Positions 23,496 through 32,713 are shown, counted from the first letter of the stretch. The stretch is DNA of 40,439 bases from Rhodospirillales bacterium (GCA_025359905.1 JANYDF010000102.1:1-40439); one strand, 5' to 3'. A program made the numbers and translations. Notes: generated by a model from the letters alone, not told the origin.

Positions 23496-23963
23496 ATGCC
23501 CTTCCGTATCTCCGGCCTGCCACGCGCCGCGTTCGCTGACCTGTTCGCGCTCGACGATGAAGCCCGGGCGGGCCACCACGCCCGCCGGTTCGTTGTGCGA
23601 AAGGGCGACGACTTTCCCTGCCGCGTCAGCCTGACCGTGGCGCAGCCCGGCGAGTGGATGCTGCTGACCCACTATCAGCACCAGCCCACCGAGAGCCCGT
23701 ATCGCGCCAGCGGCCCGGTGTTCGTGCGGGAAGCGGCAACCGAGGCAGACTTGGCCCCGGGCGCGGTGCCGGATGGCTTTCGCAGCAGCTTGCTGTCGGT
23801 GCGCGCCTACGATGGCGGCGGCATGATCGTGGCGGCGGATGTAACGCCGGGTGATGTGCTGGAAGAATTGCCAGCCACCTATTTCGGGCGGATCGACACG
23901 GCATACGTACACTTGCACTACGCAAGGCGCGGCTGTTTTGCCGCACGGGCTGATCGCGGGTGA
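23496..23963 (+). CDS. DUF1203 domain-containing protein
   Basis: The 155-residue protein matches DUF1203: MPFRISGLP at the start, FPCRVSLTVAQPGEWMLLTHY (residues 40-60), ASGPVFVREA, SVRAYDGGGMIVAADV and the close VHLHYARRGCFAARADRG. It is soluble and has no signal peptide. No reaction is known for the family as far as I can tell. It lies 81 bp after the broken ohr gene and 74 bp before sorA, on the same strand, with no overlap that would tie it to either. Confidence 0.88.
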   Translation: MPFRISGLPRAAFADLFALDDEARAGHHARRFVVRKGDDFPCRVSLTVAQPGEWMLLTHYQHQPTESPYRASGPVFVREAATEADLAPGAVPDGFRSSLLSVRAYDGGGMIVAADVTPGDVLEELPATYFGRIDTAYVHLHYARRGCFAARADRG

Positions 23964-24037
23964 TGGAGTTTCCTATTGATCTGCTCTAGAATAGACGGAT
24001 AGCTCGTGCGCATGCGGGCTGGACGGAGGATGCTGCC

Positions 24038-25252
24038 ATGCCCGCTCAAAGTCTGAACCGGCGTTCAATGCTGCTCGGCACCGGCGCCGCAGCCCTGCTG
24101 GCGCATCGCGCCGGGGCCGCCGCCCTAAACCCGGCCCTGCCCGCCGGCACGCGCGAGGAAGCGATTACCGTGGTGCTGCCGGGCAAGCAGCCGCTGATCA
24201 AACTGTCCTGGCGGCCGCCGAACTACGAAACGCCGCTGGAGGGGTTCACCACCCCACTGACCGCCAACAACCAATTTTTCGTGCGCTACCATTTGGCCAA
24301 CGTGCCGACCGAAGCGGAACTGGCCAATTGGTCGCTGACCGTCGGCGGCGAAGCGGCGGGGTCTGAGGTGAAATTTTCACTCGATGACCTAAAGGGCCTG
24401 CCGGTTAGCGAGGTGACGGCGGTCTGCCAATGCTCGGGCAACCGGCGCGGCTTGTTCAGCCCGCATGTGCCAGGCGTGCAGTGGGGCATCGGCGCGATGG
24501 GCAACGCTGTGTGGCGCGGCGTGAAGCTCAGTGACGTGCTGGCCAAGGCGGGCGTGAAGCCCGGTGCGGTCGAAGTGGCGTTCCGTGGCGCCGACGGCCC
24601 GGTGGTGGAAGCCACCCCGGTGTTCCGCAAGTCCATCCCGCTCGACCGTGCGCTCGACGGCAGCGTGCTGCTGGCCTGGGAGATGAACGGCGAGAAACTG
24701 CCGATCTGGAACGGCTTCCCGGTGCGTGTGATCGTGCCCGGCTGGACCGGGACGTATTGGATCAAACACGTCACCCGAATCGACGTGCTCGCCAAGCCGC
24801 TCGACAACTTTTGGATGGCCAAAGCCTACCGGGTACCGCGCGGCGTGTTCCCGGCCACGCAGCCGTTCGTGACGCAAGACAACGAAAAGACCAGCCCGAT
24901 TACCGAGATCATAGTCAATTCGCTGATCACCGCACCGCTCGATGGGGCTGCGGTGGGCGCTGCGGGCTTTACCGTGCGGGGATTGGCGTGGGATGGCGGG
25001 CAAGGCATCGCCAAAGTCGATGTGTCGCTGGACGGTGGCGCAAATTGGGACGCCGCCGCACTCGGCGAGGATTTGGGCCGTTTCGCCTTCCGCCCGTGGT
25101 CATTCGCCGCACCCGCTGGACGCACCGGCAGCCTGACCGTGCTGGCACGCGCCACGAACGCGGCGGGCGCGGTGCAACCGGCTAAATTGGTCGCCAATCC
25201 CGCCGGCTATCATCATAACGTGATCGCCGCGATCACCGTCACCGCCGGTTAA
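24038..25252 (+). CDS. sorA: Sulfite dehydrogenase, molybdopterin subunit SorA
   Basis: The 404-residue protein belongs to the sulfite oxidase family. A twin-arginine signal (LNRRSMLLGTGAAALLAH) exports the folded protein to the periplasm. The molybdenum ligand is the Cys in QCSGNRRG (Cys132), and RYHLANVP (residues 83-90) and WRGVKLSDVL are family landmarks, with a C-terminal dimerisation domain (about 290-404). It oxidises sulfite to sulfate and passes electrons to a cytochrome c. The heme partner sorB follows after 11 bp. GGACGGAGGA lies upstream of ATG 24038. Confidence 0.92.
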   Translation: MPAQSLNRRSMLLGTGAAALLAHRAGAAALNPALPAGTREEAITVVLPGKQPLIKLSWRPPNYETPLEGFTTPLTANNQFFVRYHLANVPTEAELANWSLTVGGEAAGSEVKFSLDDLKGLPVSEVTAVCQCSGNRRGLFSPHVPGVQWGIGAMGNAVWRGVKLSDVLAKAGVKPGAVEVAFRGADGPVVEATPVFRKSIPLDRALDGSVLLAWEMNGEKLPIWNGFPVRVIVPGWTGTYWIKHVTRIDVLAKPLDNFWMAKAYRVPRGVFPATQPFVTQDNEKTSPITEIIVNSLITAPLDGAAVGAAGFTVRGLAWDGGQGIAKVDVSLDGGANWDAAALGEDLGRFAFRPWSFAAPAGRTGSLTVLARATNAAGAVQPAKLVANPAGYHHNVIAAITVTAG

Positions 25253-25263
25253 GGGAACCAGAG

Positions 25264-25563
25264 ATGAAAGCCCTTGTTGTTCTCGCCCTGCTCGCCGCGA
25301 CCCCAGCCATGGCCGCCAATGGGCCGGCACCCGAGGAACTGGTGACGCTGAAGCCTGCCGCCGGCTTGGAGGTGGTCAACCAGAATTGCGGCGGCTGCCA
25401 TAGCCTGGACTATGTGCGCATGAATGCGCCGTTCCTGAACGCCGATGTCTGGAAAGCCGAAGTCACTAAGATGCGCAATGCGTTCGGCGCGCAACTGACC
25501 GACGCCGACGCGGCGGCGATCCAGAAATACCTAACCGACAACTACGGCCCGCCAGCCTCATGA
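25264..25563 (+). CDS. sorB: Sulfite dehydrogenase cytochrome c subunit SorB
   Basis: The 99-residue protein has a cleavable signal peptide (MKALVVLALLAATPAMA), one heme-binding CGGCH (C42, C45, H46) and a likely axial Met70 in VTKMRNAFGA. The small single-heme form fits the SorB partner of the SorAB sulfite dehydrogenase, which sends electrons to the respiratory chain. It lies directly after sorA and ends in an ATGA overlap with the polyphosphate kinase gene. Confidence 0.9.
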   Translation: MKALVVLALLAATPAMAANGPAPEELVTLKPAAGLEVVNQNCGGCHSLDYVRMNAPFLNADVWKAEVTKMRNAFGAQLTDADAAAIQKYLTDNYGPPAS

Positions 25564-26456
25564 CCCACAAGCGCCTGCGGCGCATGCTCGACCGGTACCG
25601 GATCACCGATGGCAGCCACTTCCGGCTTAAGGATCACGACCCGTCGGACACAGACGGCGCGCTAGCCGGCCCGGCACCGAGCGAGGCACTGCTGGCCGAT
25701 GGCGTTAAACGTCTGTCAGACCTGCAAATGCTGCTGTATCCGCAGGAATCCTGGGCGTTGTTGTGCATCTTTCAGGGCATGGATGCGTCCGGGAAGGACG
25801 GCACGATAAGGCACGTGATGTCCGGGATCGATCCGGCAGGCGTCAGCATCGCCAACTTCAAGCAGCCTGGGCCGGAAGACCTAGGGCATGATTTCCTGTG
25901 GCGGGTGGCCCGCCACATGCCGAGACGCGGCCAGATCGGCATCTTCAATCGCAGCCATTATGAAGAAGTGCTGATTGTCCGCGTGCATCCGGAATTACTG
26001 GAGCGGCAGCACCTTCCTGATGAACTAAACGGCAAGAAAATCTGGAAGCACCGGCTGGAGGATATTGCCGCCTACGAGAAATACCTCGCCCGGCAAGGCT
26101 TGGTGCAGCTCAAATTCTTCCTGCATATGTCGCCGGCCGAGCAACGCCGCCGCTTTCTAGCCCGGCTGGATACCCCCGGCAAGAACTGGAAGTTCAGCGC
26201 CGCCGATCTCGCCGAGCGCGCCTACTGGGACAAGTACCAGTCCGCCTACGAAGACGCCATAGCCGCCACCGCCACGCCGCACGCCCCGTGGTTCGTGGTG
26301 CCGGCCGATCACAAATGGTTCGCCCGGCTGATCGTGGTCGAAGCAATGATCGCGGCGCTGGAGGATCTGGAGCTGAAACTGCCCAGCATTTCACCAAGCC
26401 ACGCGGCGGAGCTCGCGCAGGCGCGGCATACCCTGGAAGCCGAAGGCGGCGGCTGA
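25560..26456 (+). CDS. ppk2: Polyphosphate kinase 2 family protein (class III-like)
   Basis: The 298-residue protein has the PPK2 fold: Walker A GMDASGKDG (residues 73-81), the lid HDFLWRVARHMPRRGQIGIF, and the Walker B-like NRSHYEEVLIVRVHP (from 130). The last two resemble class III enzymes, which can phosphorylate AMP and ADP using polyphosphate. PPK2 enzymes transfer phosphate between polyphosphate and nucleotides; direction and nucleotide are not fixed by sequence. Its ATG overlaps the TGA of sorB, so translation is coupled to the sulfite dehydrogenase genes. Confidence 0.9.
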   Translation: MTHKRLRRMLDRYRITDGSHFRLKDHDPSDTDGALAGPAPSEALLADGVKRLSDLQMLLYPQESWALLCIFQGMDASGKDGTIRHVMSGIDPAGVSIANFKQPGPEDLGHDFLWRVARHMPRRGQIGIFNRSHYEEVLIVRVHPELLERQHLPDELNGKKIWKHRLEDIAAYEKYLARQGLVQLKFFLHMSPAEQRRRFLARLDTPGKNWKFSAADLAERAYWDKYQSAYEDAIAATATPHAPWFVVPADHKWFARLIVVEAMIAALEDLELKLPSISPSHAAELAQARHTLEAEGGG

Positions 26457-26487
26457 TAGCGTCAGCGGATCAACTCAAGGACGCCAC

Positions 26488-27714
26488 GTGACCGAACCCG
26501 CGCCGCCCTCCCAGCGCGCTGCCATCAGTTTTGTGCTGGTCACCGTGCTGCTCGACATGCTGGCCATGTCGATCATCATTCCGGTGCTGCCGCGCCTGGT
26601 GCTGCAATTCAGCTTGAACGACACCGCCGCAGCAGCCGGCGTGCTCGGCGTGTTCGGCACCGCGTTCAACTTGATGCAATTCCTGTTTTCGCCGCTGATC
26701 GGAGCGCTATCCGACCGGCTCGGGCGGCGGCCAGTGATCCTGATGTCCAATTTCGGCCTTGGGCTGGACTACGTGCTGATGGCGCTGGCGCCCGGCATCG
26801 CTCTGCTGTTCGTCGGGCGGCTGATTTCCGGCATTACCGCCGCCAGCCATTCCACGGCCGGGGCCTACATCGCCGACGTATCGCCGCCGGAGCGGCGGGC
26901 GGCCGGTTTTGGCCTGATCAGTGTCGCGTTCGGCGTCGGTTTCGTGCTTGGCCCGGCGCTTGGCGGATTGCTCGGCGGCTTCGATCCGCGCTTGCCGTTC
27001 TGGGTGGCAGCGGGTCTCAGCCTGGTCAACGGCGTGTACGGGCTGTTTGTGCTGCCCGAATCGCTGCCGCGCGCCCGGCGCAGCAAATTGGCTTGGCGGC
27101 GGGTCAACCCTCTGGCGTCGTTCGTCTTGCTGGCCCGCCAGCGTCGGCTGCTTGGCATCGGCGCGGTGCTATTTCTGTTTGCCCTCGCCCAGCAATCGTT
27201 GCTTTCGGTGTTCGTGCTGCACGGCACCTACCGTTATCACTGGCCCGCCAGCACGGTCGGCTTGGCGCTGGCTGGCTTCGGCGTCTGCGCGGCGGTGACT
27301 GGCGGATTGCTGGTGCGCCCGGCGGTGCGCTGGTTTGGCGAGCGGCGTACCATGCTTGTTGGGCTCGCCTGCGCCGCCCTCGGCTTCATCGCTTTCGCCG
27401 CCGCCGATGACCCGTTGCTGGCGTGGCTCGGCCTGCCGGTGTTGTCGCTGATGGGGCTGGTGGGACCAGCAGCCCGGGCGATCATGACGCAATTGGTGCC
27501 GCCGACCGAGCAAGGCCGCCTGCAAGGTGCCAACAGCAGCATCATGAGCGTCGCGGGGCTGGCCGGGCCGGGATTGTTCACCGCCGTGTTCGCCGTGGCG
27601 GTCGGCAACAACGCGGCATGGCATTTGCCCGGCGCGCCGTACTACCTCGCCGCCGCCATCATGGCCGCCGCGTTGCTGACCACCCTGTTCGCCGTTCGCA
27701 CCGGGCGCAGCTAA
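26488..27714 (+). CDS. TetA-like MFS transporter, copy 1
   Basis: The 408-residue, twelve-span protein is a major facilitator of the TetA/drug:H+ antiporter 1 type. Motif A GALSDRLGRRP lies near residue 72, RRAAGFGLISVAFGVGFVLGP marks the fifth span, and LVPPTEQGRLQGA is in the C-terminal half. The substrate cannot be assigned; tetracycline export should not be assumed. GTG at 26488 is preceded by AAGGA six bases upstream. It is followed two bases after its stop by a paralogue. Confidence 0.88.
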   Translation: MTEPAPPSQRAAISFVLVTVLLDMLAMSIIIPVLPRLVLQFSLNDTAAAAGVLGVFGTAFNLMQFLFSPLIGALSDRLGRRPVILMSNFGLGLDYVLMALAPGIALLFVGRLISGITAASHSTAGAYIADVSPPERRAAGFGLISVAFGVGFVLGPALGGLLGGFDPRLPFWVAAGLSLVNGVYGLFVLPESLPRARRSKLAWRRVNPLASFVLLARQRRLLGIGAVLFLFALAQQSLLSVFVLHGTYRYHWPASTVGLALAGFGVCAAVTGGLLVRPAVRWFGERRTMLVGLACAALGFIAFAAADDPLLAWLGLPVLSLMGLVGPAARAIMTQLVPPTEQGRLQGANSSIMSVAGLAGPGLFTAVFAVAVGNNAAWHLPGAPYYLAAAIMAAALLTTLFAVRTGRS

Positions 27715-27716
27715 GC

Positions 27717-28919
27717 GTGGCGTGGCCGCGCCCTCCGTCCATCGGCCTCGCGATGGTGACGGTCTTTCTCGACATGCTGGCCATCGCCATCGTGTTGCCA
27801 GTGCTGCCCCGCCTGGTGCTGCGTTTTTCCAACGGCGACACCGTGGCTGCGGCCGGGATGCTGGGCGTGCTCGGCACGGCATTCAACCTCATGCAATTCC
27901 TGCTTTCGCCCACGCTCGGCGCCTTGTCCGACCGGATCGGGCGGCGGCCGGTGCTGCTTGGCTCCACGCTGGGGCGGGCGATGGACTATGTACTGATGGC
28001 GCTGGCGCCCGCTGTGGCGATGGTGTTCGCCGGGCGGCTGATCTCGGGCAGCAGTGCCGCGAGCAATTCCACCGCCGCCAGCTATGTCGCCGATATCGCC
28101 CCGCCAGCGCGGCGGGCGGCCGGGTTCGGGCTGATCAACGTGGCGTTCGGCGCCGGCTTCATCGCAGGCCCGGCACTCGGCGGCTGGCTTGGCAGCTTGG
28201 ATACCCGGCTGCCGTTCTGGGTGGCGGCGGCCATCGGGGCGGCGAATGCGCTGTATTGCCTCACAATGCTGCCGGAGTCGTTGCCGCCGGAACGCCGCGC
28301 CCGGTTCGGCTGGGGGCGAGCCAACCCGTTGTCGGCATTGCGTTTATTGGCGCGGCAGCCGCAATTGCGCGGCATCGCGGCGGCGCAGTTTCTGCTGTTC
28401 CTCGGTCAGCAATCGCTGATCGCGGTGTTCGTGCTGTACGCGACCTCACGCTACCACTGGGGCGCCGATACGGTCGGCCTCGCCTTTGGCGGTTTCGGTT
28501 TGTGCGCGGTGCTGGTCGGCGGCTTGCTGGTGCGCCCGGTGGTGCTGCGGCTGGGCGAGCGGCGGGCGATGCTGCTGGGTCTGGCCTGTGCCGCCGCCGG
28601 GTTCGCCGCAATCGGCGCCGCCGACACGCCAGCCCTGGCCTGGGCCGGGCTGCCGGTGCTGGCCCTGATGGGATTGGTCAGCCCAGCGGCGCAAGCGATG
28701 ATGACGCGGCTCGTGCCGCCCGACGAGCAAGGCCGCCTGCAAGGGGCCGTCGCCAGTGTGCTGAGCGTTGCCGGGCTGATCGGCCCGGTACTGTTCACCT
28801 CGGTCTACGCCGCAGCCGTCAATGTGCCGGGCGCACCGTGGTTCGTTGCCGCCGCGCTGATGCTGGCGGGCTTCGCCGTTACCCTGGCCGCTGCCCGGCA
28901 GCATGCGGCTGCCGGGTAG
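27717..28919 (+). CDS. TetA-like MFS transporter, copy 2
   Basis: The 400-residue protein is a paralogue of the preceding transporter, roughly 60% identical by eye across the whole length. Motif A is GALSDRIGRRP, then RRAAGFGLINVAFGAGFIAGP and LVPPDEQGRLQGA. The start is a GTG at 27717, two bases after the TAA of copy 1, so translation is probably coupled. The two copies could form separate pumps or act together; the sequence does not say. Its stop is 11 bp from the clpA stop on the other strand. Confidence 0.87.
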   Translation: MAWPRPPSIGLAMVTVFLDMLAIAIVLPVLPRLVLRFSNGDTVAAAGMLGVLGTAFNLMQFLLSPTLGALSDRIGRRPVLLGSTLGRAMDYVLMALAPAVAMVFAGRLISGSSAASNSTAASYVADIAPPARRAAGFGLINVAFGAGFIAGPALGGWLGSLDTRLPFWVAAAIGAANALYCLTMLPESLPPERRARFGWGRANPLSALRLLARQPQLRGIAAAQFLLFLGQQSLIAVFVLYATSRYHWGADTVGLAFGGFGLCAVLVGGLLVRPVVLRLGERRAMLLGLACAAAGFAAIGAADTPALAWAGLPVLALMGLVSPAAQAMMTRLVPPDEQGRLQGAVASVLSVAGLIGPVLFTSVYAAAVNVPGAPWFVAAALMLAGFAVTLAAARQHAAAG

Positions 28920-28930
28920 CGCGGCAGGCT

Positions 28931-31270
28931 TTACTCTGCCGTTTCCGGCTCCTTCTCGGTGCCGCCCTCGTCGCCTTCCGGCTTCGACAGAGCAGCCACG
29001 TTGGCGGACAAATATTCGAAGTCGAGCTTCTTGTCCTTCAGCGTCACCTTAACCGAGCCGCCCTTGGCCAGCTTGCCGAACAGCAATTCCTCGGCCAGCG
29101 GCTTCTTGATGTACTCCTGGATGACCCGAGCCAGCGGCCGTGCGCCATACAGCCGCTCATAGCCGCGTTCGGCCAGCCACTCCTTGGCGCCGGACGACAA
29201 TTCGATGGTCACGTTGCGATCGGCGAGTTGCGCCTCAAGCTGCATAACGAACTTTTCCACCACACGGCCGACAATCTCCGGCGTCAGCCCGGCAAAGGCG
29301 ATCACCGCGTCCAGCCGGTTGCGGAATTCCGGGGTGAACATCTTCTTGATCGCGTCGGCGTCCTCGCCCTCGCGGCCTTCGCGGGCAAAGCCGATGGCTT
29401 CCTTGGCCATGTCCGCCGCGCCGGCGTTCGTGGTCATGATCAGGATCACGTTGCGGAAATCGACACTCTTGCCGTTGTGGTCGGTCAGTTTGCCGTGGTC
29501 CATCACCTGCAACAGGATGTTGAACAGGTCGGGGTGCGCCTTCTCGATTTCATCGAGCAGCAGCACCGAATGCGGGTGCTGGTCGATGGCGTCGGTCAGC
29601 ATGCCGCCCTGGTCAAAACCCACGTAGCCCGGCGGCGCGCCGATCAGGCGCGAGACGCTGTGCCGCTCCATATACTCCGACATATCGAAGCGGATCAGCT
29701 CAATGCCCAGCGTGCTGGCCAATTGCCGCGCCACTTCGGTCTTGCCGACGCCGGTCGGGCCACTGAACAGATAGTTGCCAATCGGCTTTTCCGGATCGCG
29801 CAGCCCCGCCCGCGACAGCTTAATCGCCGCCGACAACGCCTCGATGGCCTTGTCCTGGCCGAACACCATGGACCGCAGATCGCGTTCGAGATTGCGCAGG
29901 GTTTCCTTGTCGTCGGCCGAGACGCTCTTGGGCGGGATGCGGGCGATCTTGGCGACGATCTCCTCCACGTCCTTCAAGGTCACCGTCTTGCGGCGCTTAT
30001 GCTCCGGCTGGAGCATCCGGCTGGCGCCCACTTCGTCGATCACGTCGATTGCTTTGTCGGGCAGCTTACGGTCGTGGATGTATTTCGCCGACAATTCCAC
30101 GGCGGCGACAATCGCCTCGTCCGTGTAGCGCACCTTGTGGTGCTTCTCGTAGTTGACTTTCAGGCCGCGCAGAATCTTGATCGCGTCTTCCTGGCTCGGC
30201 TCGTTGACGTCGATCTTCTGGAAGCGGCGCACCAGCGCGCGGTCCTTCTCGAAGTAATTGCGGAATTCCTTGTAGGTGGTGCTGCCGATGCAGCGCAGAT
30301 TGCCGCTGGCCAGCGCCGGCTTGAGCAGGTTCGAGGCATCCATCGCCCCGCCGCTGGTGGCGCCAGCACCGATCACGGTGTGGATTTCGTCGATGAACAG
30401 CACCGCGTTCGGCTGGGCTTCCAGTTCGGTCACCACCGCCTTCAGCCGCTCCTCGAAATCGCCACGATAGCGCGTGCCGGCCAGCAGCGCGCCCATGTCG
30501 AGCGCATAGATGGTCGATTTGGCCAGCACTTCCGGCACGTCGCCCTCGACAATGCGCTTGGCGAGGCCCTCGGCGATGGCGGTTTTGCCGACGCCCGGAT
30601 CGCCCACATACAGCGGGTGGTTCTTGGTGCGGCGGCAGAGAATTTGGATGGTGCGTTCGATTTCCGAATCGCGGCCGATCAGCGGGTCGATCTTGCCCGC
30701 CATCGCCTTCTTGTTGAGGTTCACGCAGTAGTTCGACAACGCATCCTGGCCACGGCGGCCGGGCTTTTCCTCGCGCTCCGGCTCGCCGCCATGCGCTTCC
30801 GGGGCACCCTGCACCGGGCGCGTCTGGCTGCGGCCAGGGGCCTTCGCGATGCCGTGACTGATGAAGTTGACCGCATCGAGCCGCGTCATGTCCTGGGTTT
30901 GCAGGAAATACACCGCGTGGCTCTCGCGCTCGCTGAACAGCGCCACCAGCACATTCGCGCCGGTGACTTCGTCGCGCCCGGAGGACTGCACATGGATGGC
31001 CGCACGCTGCACGACGCGCTGAAAACCAGCGGTCGGCTTCGGGTCGCCCGGCCGGTCGGTCGCCAATCCGGCGAGGTCCTTATCGAGAAACTCGGTCAAG
31101 TCGTTGCGCAGCTTATCGAGATCGACGCCGCACGCGCGCAGCACCGTCGCCGCGTCGGTATCCTCGACCAGCCCGAGCAGCAAATGCTCCAGGGTCGCAT
31201 ATTCGTGCTTGCGCTCGCTGGCGAACGAAAGGGCGCGATGGAGCGTCTGTTCGAGGTTCCGGGAGAGCAT
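28931..31270 (-). CDS. clpA: ATP-dependent Clp protease ATP-binding subunit ClpA
   Basis: The 779-residue AAA+ unfoldase feeds substrates to ClpP. The N-domain that binds ClpS spans about 1-140 (LSRNLEQTLHRALSFA at the start). D1 has Walker A GDPGVGKT (Lys229) and Walker B LFIDE (291-295). D2 has GPTGVGKTEVA (Lys510), LLLDE (570-574) and the ClpP-docking loop IGF (626-628). Length matches ClpA. ATG at 31268-31270 is preceded by AAGGAG; six upstream codons of the frame are dropped. It is downstream of clpS on the same strand, separated by 271 bp. Confidence 0.96.
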   Translation of the reverse strand: MLSRNLEQTLHRALSFASERKHEYATLEHLLLGLVEDTDAATVLRACGVDLDKLRNDLTEFLDKDLAGLATDRPGDPKPTAGFQRVVQRAAIHVQSSGRDEVTGANVLVALFSERESHAVYFLQTQDMTRLDAVNFISHGIAKAPGRSQTRPVQGAPEAHGGEPEREEKPGRRGQDALSNYCVNLNKKAMAGKIDPLIGRDSEIERTIQILCRRTKNHPLYVGDPGVGKTAIAEGLAKRIVEGDVPEVLAKSTIYALDMGALLAGTRYRGDFEERLKAVVTELEAQPNAVLFIDEIHTVIGAGATSGGAMDASNLLKPALASGNLRCIGSTTYKEFRNYFEKDRALVRRFQKIDVNEPSQEDAIKILRGLKVNYEKHHKVRYTDEAIVAAVELSAKYIHDRKLPDKAIDVIDEVGASRMLQPEHKRRKTVTLKDVEEIVAKIARIPPKSVSADDKETLRNLERDLRSMVFGQDKAIEALSAAIKLSRAGLRDPEKPIGNYLFSGPTGVGKTEVARQLASTLGIELIRFDMSEYMERHSVSRLIGAPPGYVGFDQGGMLTDAIDQHPHSVLLLDEIEKAHPDLFNILLQVMDHGKLTDHNGKSVDFRNVILIMTTNAGAADMAKEAIGFAREGREGEDADAIKKMFTPEFRNRLDAVIAFAGLTPEIVGRVVEKFVMQLEAQLADRNVTIELSSGAKEWLAERGYERLYGARPLARVIQEYIKKPLAEELLFGKLAKGGSVKVTLKDKKLDFEYLSANVAALSKPEGDEGGTEKEPETAE

Positions 31271-31394
31271 GATCCGACGCTCCTTCACTCAAGTAAGGCC
31301 GGGACGGAATGGCCAGGGCTGGATGGCCGTCCGGGCCGCCAAATTTGTTCAGCTGTAAGGCACGGCATAGCTCGACGATCGCTGGTCAACCGGC

Positions 31395-31420
31395 CCGGTC
31401 ATTCTTTCGCGATTGACCGG
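31395..31420. promoter_or_regulatory. Inverted repeat in the clpS-clpA gap
   Basis: CCGGTCA (31395-31401) and TGACCGG (31414-31420) are perfect arms with a 12-base spacer; a GGTCAACCGG (31384-31393) just beside repeats the arm. The gap 31271-31541 presumably holds the clpA promoter, but no convincing -35/-10 or heat-shock promoter could be read. Meaning is uncertain. Confidence 0.25.
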
Positions 31421-31541
31421 CGCATGCACCAGAATTCTTCACCGAACTTACTTAAAAATCCGATAGGCCTCCAACAGCCTGGACGTTCGGCCAGGATGCA
31501 ACCGCTGCATACGCGTCACAAGCTGCCATCGCCCGGCGGCG

Positions 31542-31889
31542 CTACTCTTTTTCGATCGTAGATTGCAGCGGGTGCTGGTTCTGCCGCGCCAAGTCCATCA
31601 CCTGGGTGACTTTGGTCTCGGCCACCTCGTACGTAAACACGCCGCACACGCCCACGCCCCGGCGATGCACGTGCAGCATGATGCGTGTCGCCTCCTCGCG
31701 GTTTTTCTGGAAAAACCGCTCCAGCACATGCACGACAAATTCCATCGGCGTGTAATCGTCGTTGAGCATCAACACTTTGTACATCGCGGGCTTGCGGGTC
31801 TTCGCACGCGCCTTGACCACAACGCCGGTATTGGTCCCGTCGTTGCCGTCCGTGCGTCCGTCGTCCTTGCGCTTGTCACCGTCACTCAT
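31542..31889 (-). CDS. clpS: ATP-dependent Clp protease adaptor ClpS
   Basis: The 115-residue protein carries the ClpS fold from about residue 35: [24 protein letters not shown], then [29 protein letters not shown]. ClpS binds proteins with bulky N-terminal residues (N-degrons) and delivers them to ClpA; the NDDYTPMEF pocket residues are intact. The first 30 residues are a hydrophilic, disordered tail rich in Asp, Lys and Gly. A small palindrome AAAAGCTCGCTTTT (31895-31908) lies just before the start. Confidence 0.95.
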   Translation of the reverse strand: MSDGDKRKDDGRTDGNDGTNTGVVVKARAKTRKPAMYKVLMLNDDYTPMEFVVHVLERFFQKNREEATRIMLHVHRRGVGVCGVFTYEVAETKVTQVMDLARQNQHPLQSTIEKE

Positions 31890-32104
31890 CGTCGAAAAGC
31901 TCGCTTTTGGCCGCCATGCGCCGCCACGTCCGCAACCTGCGCCGTGGCGCGATCTCGGATGGGCACCTTGATGCGGTGAACATATCGAAAGGCGGGCCGT
32001 GAAGGAACTGGAGTCGCGCGCCCTACTCGGGACGCCTCATCTGGGCGGCACGCGGCCCGATGCAAGAGCGGCGGCGCTTTGGGATGCGCGCCGCACAACG
32101 ACAA

Positions 32105-32131
32105 ACGGCCCGGGGCGGAGCCCCGGGCCGT
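32105..32131 (-). terminator. Rho-independent terminator of the phasin gene
   Basis: ACGGCCCGGGGC and GCCCCGGGCCGT form a perfect 12-bp stem with a three-base loop. On the minus strand it is followed by TTTGT, and it lies 24 bp after the phasin stop. The gap 31890-32104 between this and clpS shows no gene; small reading frames there cross the terminator or have no support. Confidence 0.8.
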
Positions 32132-32155
32132 GTTGCCGCTCGGTCGCGCGCCGTA

Positions 32156-32713
32156 TCAGGCGGTGCGGCCGAATTTTTCCATCGCCAGCGTCACGCGGGC
32201 GGTGATCGGCGCGAAGGCCTGCTCGGTCAGCTTGAGCGACGCGTCGGTCAGCTTGCCGGTGTCGGACACGGCCTTCTCAACCGAGCTGCGCGCCAGGGTC
32301 GACTGCAGGTCCATGGCTTCCTTGATCGACTTCACGCCAGCGAGCGCCTTGAAGGTGGCAACGGTCTGGTCGACCTGGGCTTGCGCCGTGGCGGCGAACT
32401 GCTTGCTGATGTCCTGCATGCCGGCAGCCCAAATCTGGCTGGCCTTCACGAAAGCTTCGACGTTGCCTTGGCCGAACGTGACGAACTCTTCGGTGGTCTT
32501 CATAACAGTCTCCATCTTGATCTTGTTGGAAAGGTCGGCCTGGGGCGCCGCGAGGCTCGCGGCCGGCGCCGTTTCGGACGGGGTGACAGGTTCGGCAGCC
32601 GCAACCGGGGCCGCCTTAGCGGCTTGCGCCTCTGGCTGGGCAGCAGCGGGGGGCACCACAACAGCCGTCTCGGCGGCGGCCGGCGCGGCTTCGACGATTT
32701 TCTTGACAGCCAT
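32156..32713 (-). CDS. Phasin family protein
   Basis: The 185-residue protein has a variable N-terminal third rich in Ala, Pro, Val and Glu (about residues 1-60), then a phasin domain (about 70-180): MKTTEEFVTFGQGNVEAFVK, WAAGMQDISKQFAATAQAQ and IKEAMDLQSTLARSSVEKAV. Phasins coat polyhydroxyalkanoate granules and limit their size. The ATG at 32711-32713 follows AGGAG seven bases upstream; the frame continues upstream but without a good start. Two palindromes flank its promoter, which fits PhaR control. No pha synthesis genes lie in the window. Confidence 0.9.
   Translation of the reverse strand: MAVKKIVEAAPAAAETAVVVPPAAAQPEAQAAKAAPVAAAEPVTPSETAPAASLAAPQADLSNKIKMETVMKTTEEFVTFGQGNVEAFVKASQIWAAGMQDISKQFAATAQAQVDQTVATFKALAGVKSIKEAMDLQSTLARSSVEKAVSDTGKLTDASLKLTEQAFAPITARVTLAMEKFGRTA

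Noticed and set aside
26488-28919. Tetracycline resistance genes
   Set aside because: The TetA-type motifs are shared by many general MFS pumps, there is no TetR neighbour or mobile element, so resistance should not be claimed.
27722-31561. Very long plus-strand frame across the second transporter, clpA and the clpS gap
   Set aside because: It is the wrong frame of the transporter and the antisense of clpA; its protein is Arg/His-rich and unlike any family, an effect of high G+C.
31999-32205. Plus-strand reading frame of 68 codons opposite the phasin end
   Set aside because: It runs straight through the phasin terminator hairpin into the antisense of the phasin gene and shows no family resemblance.
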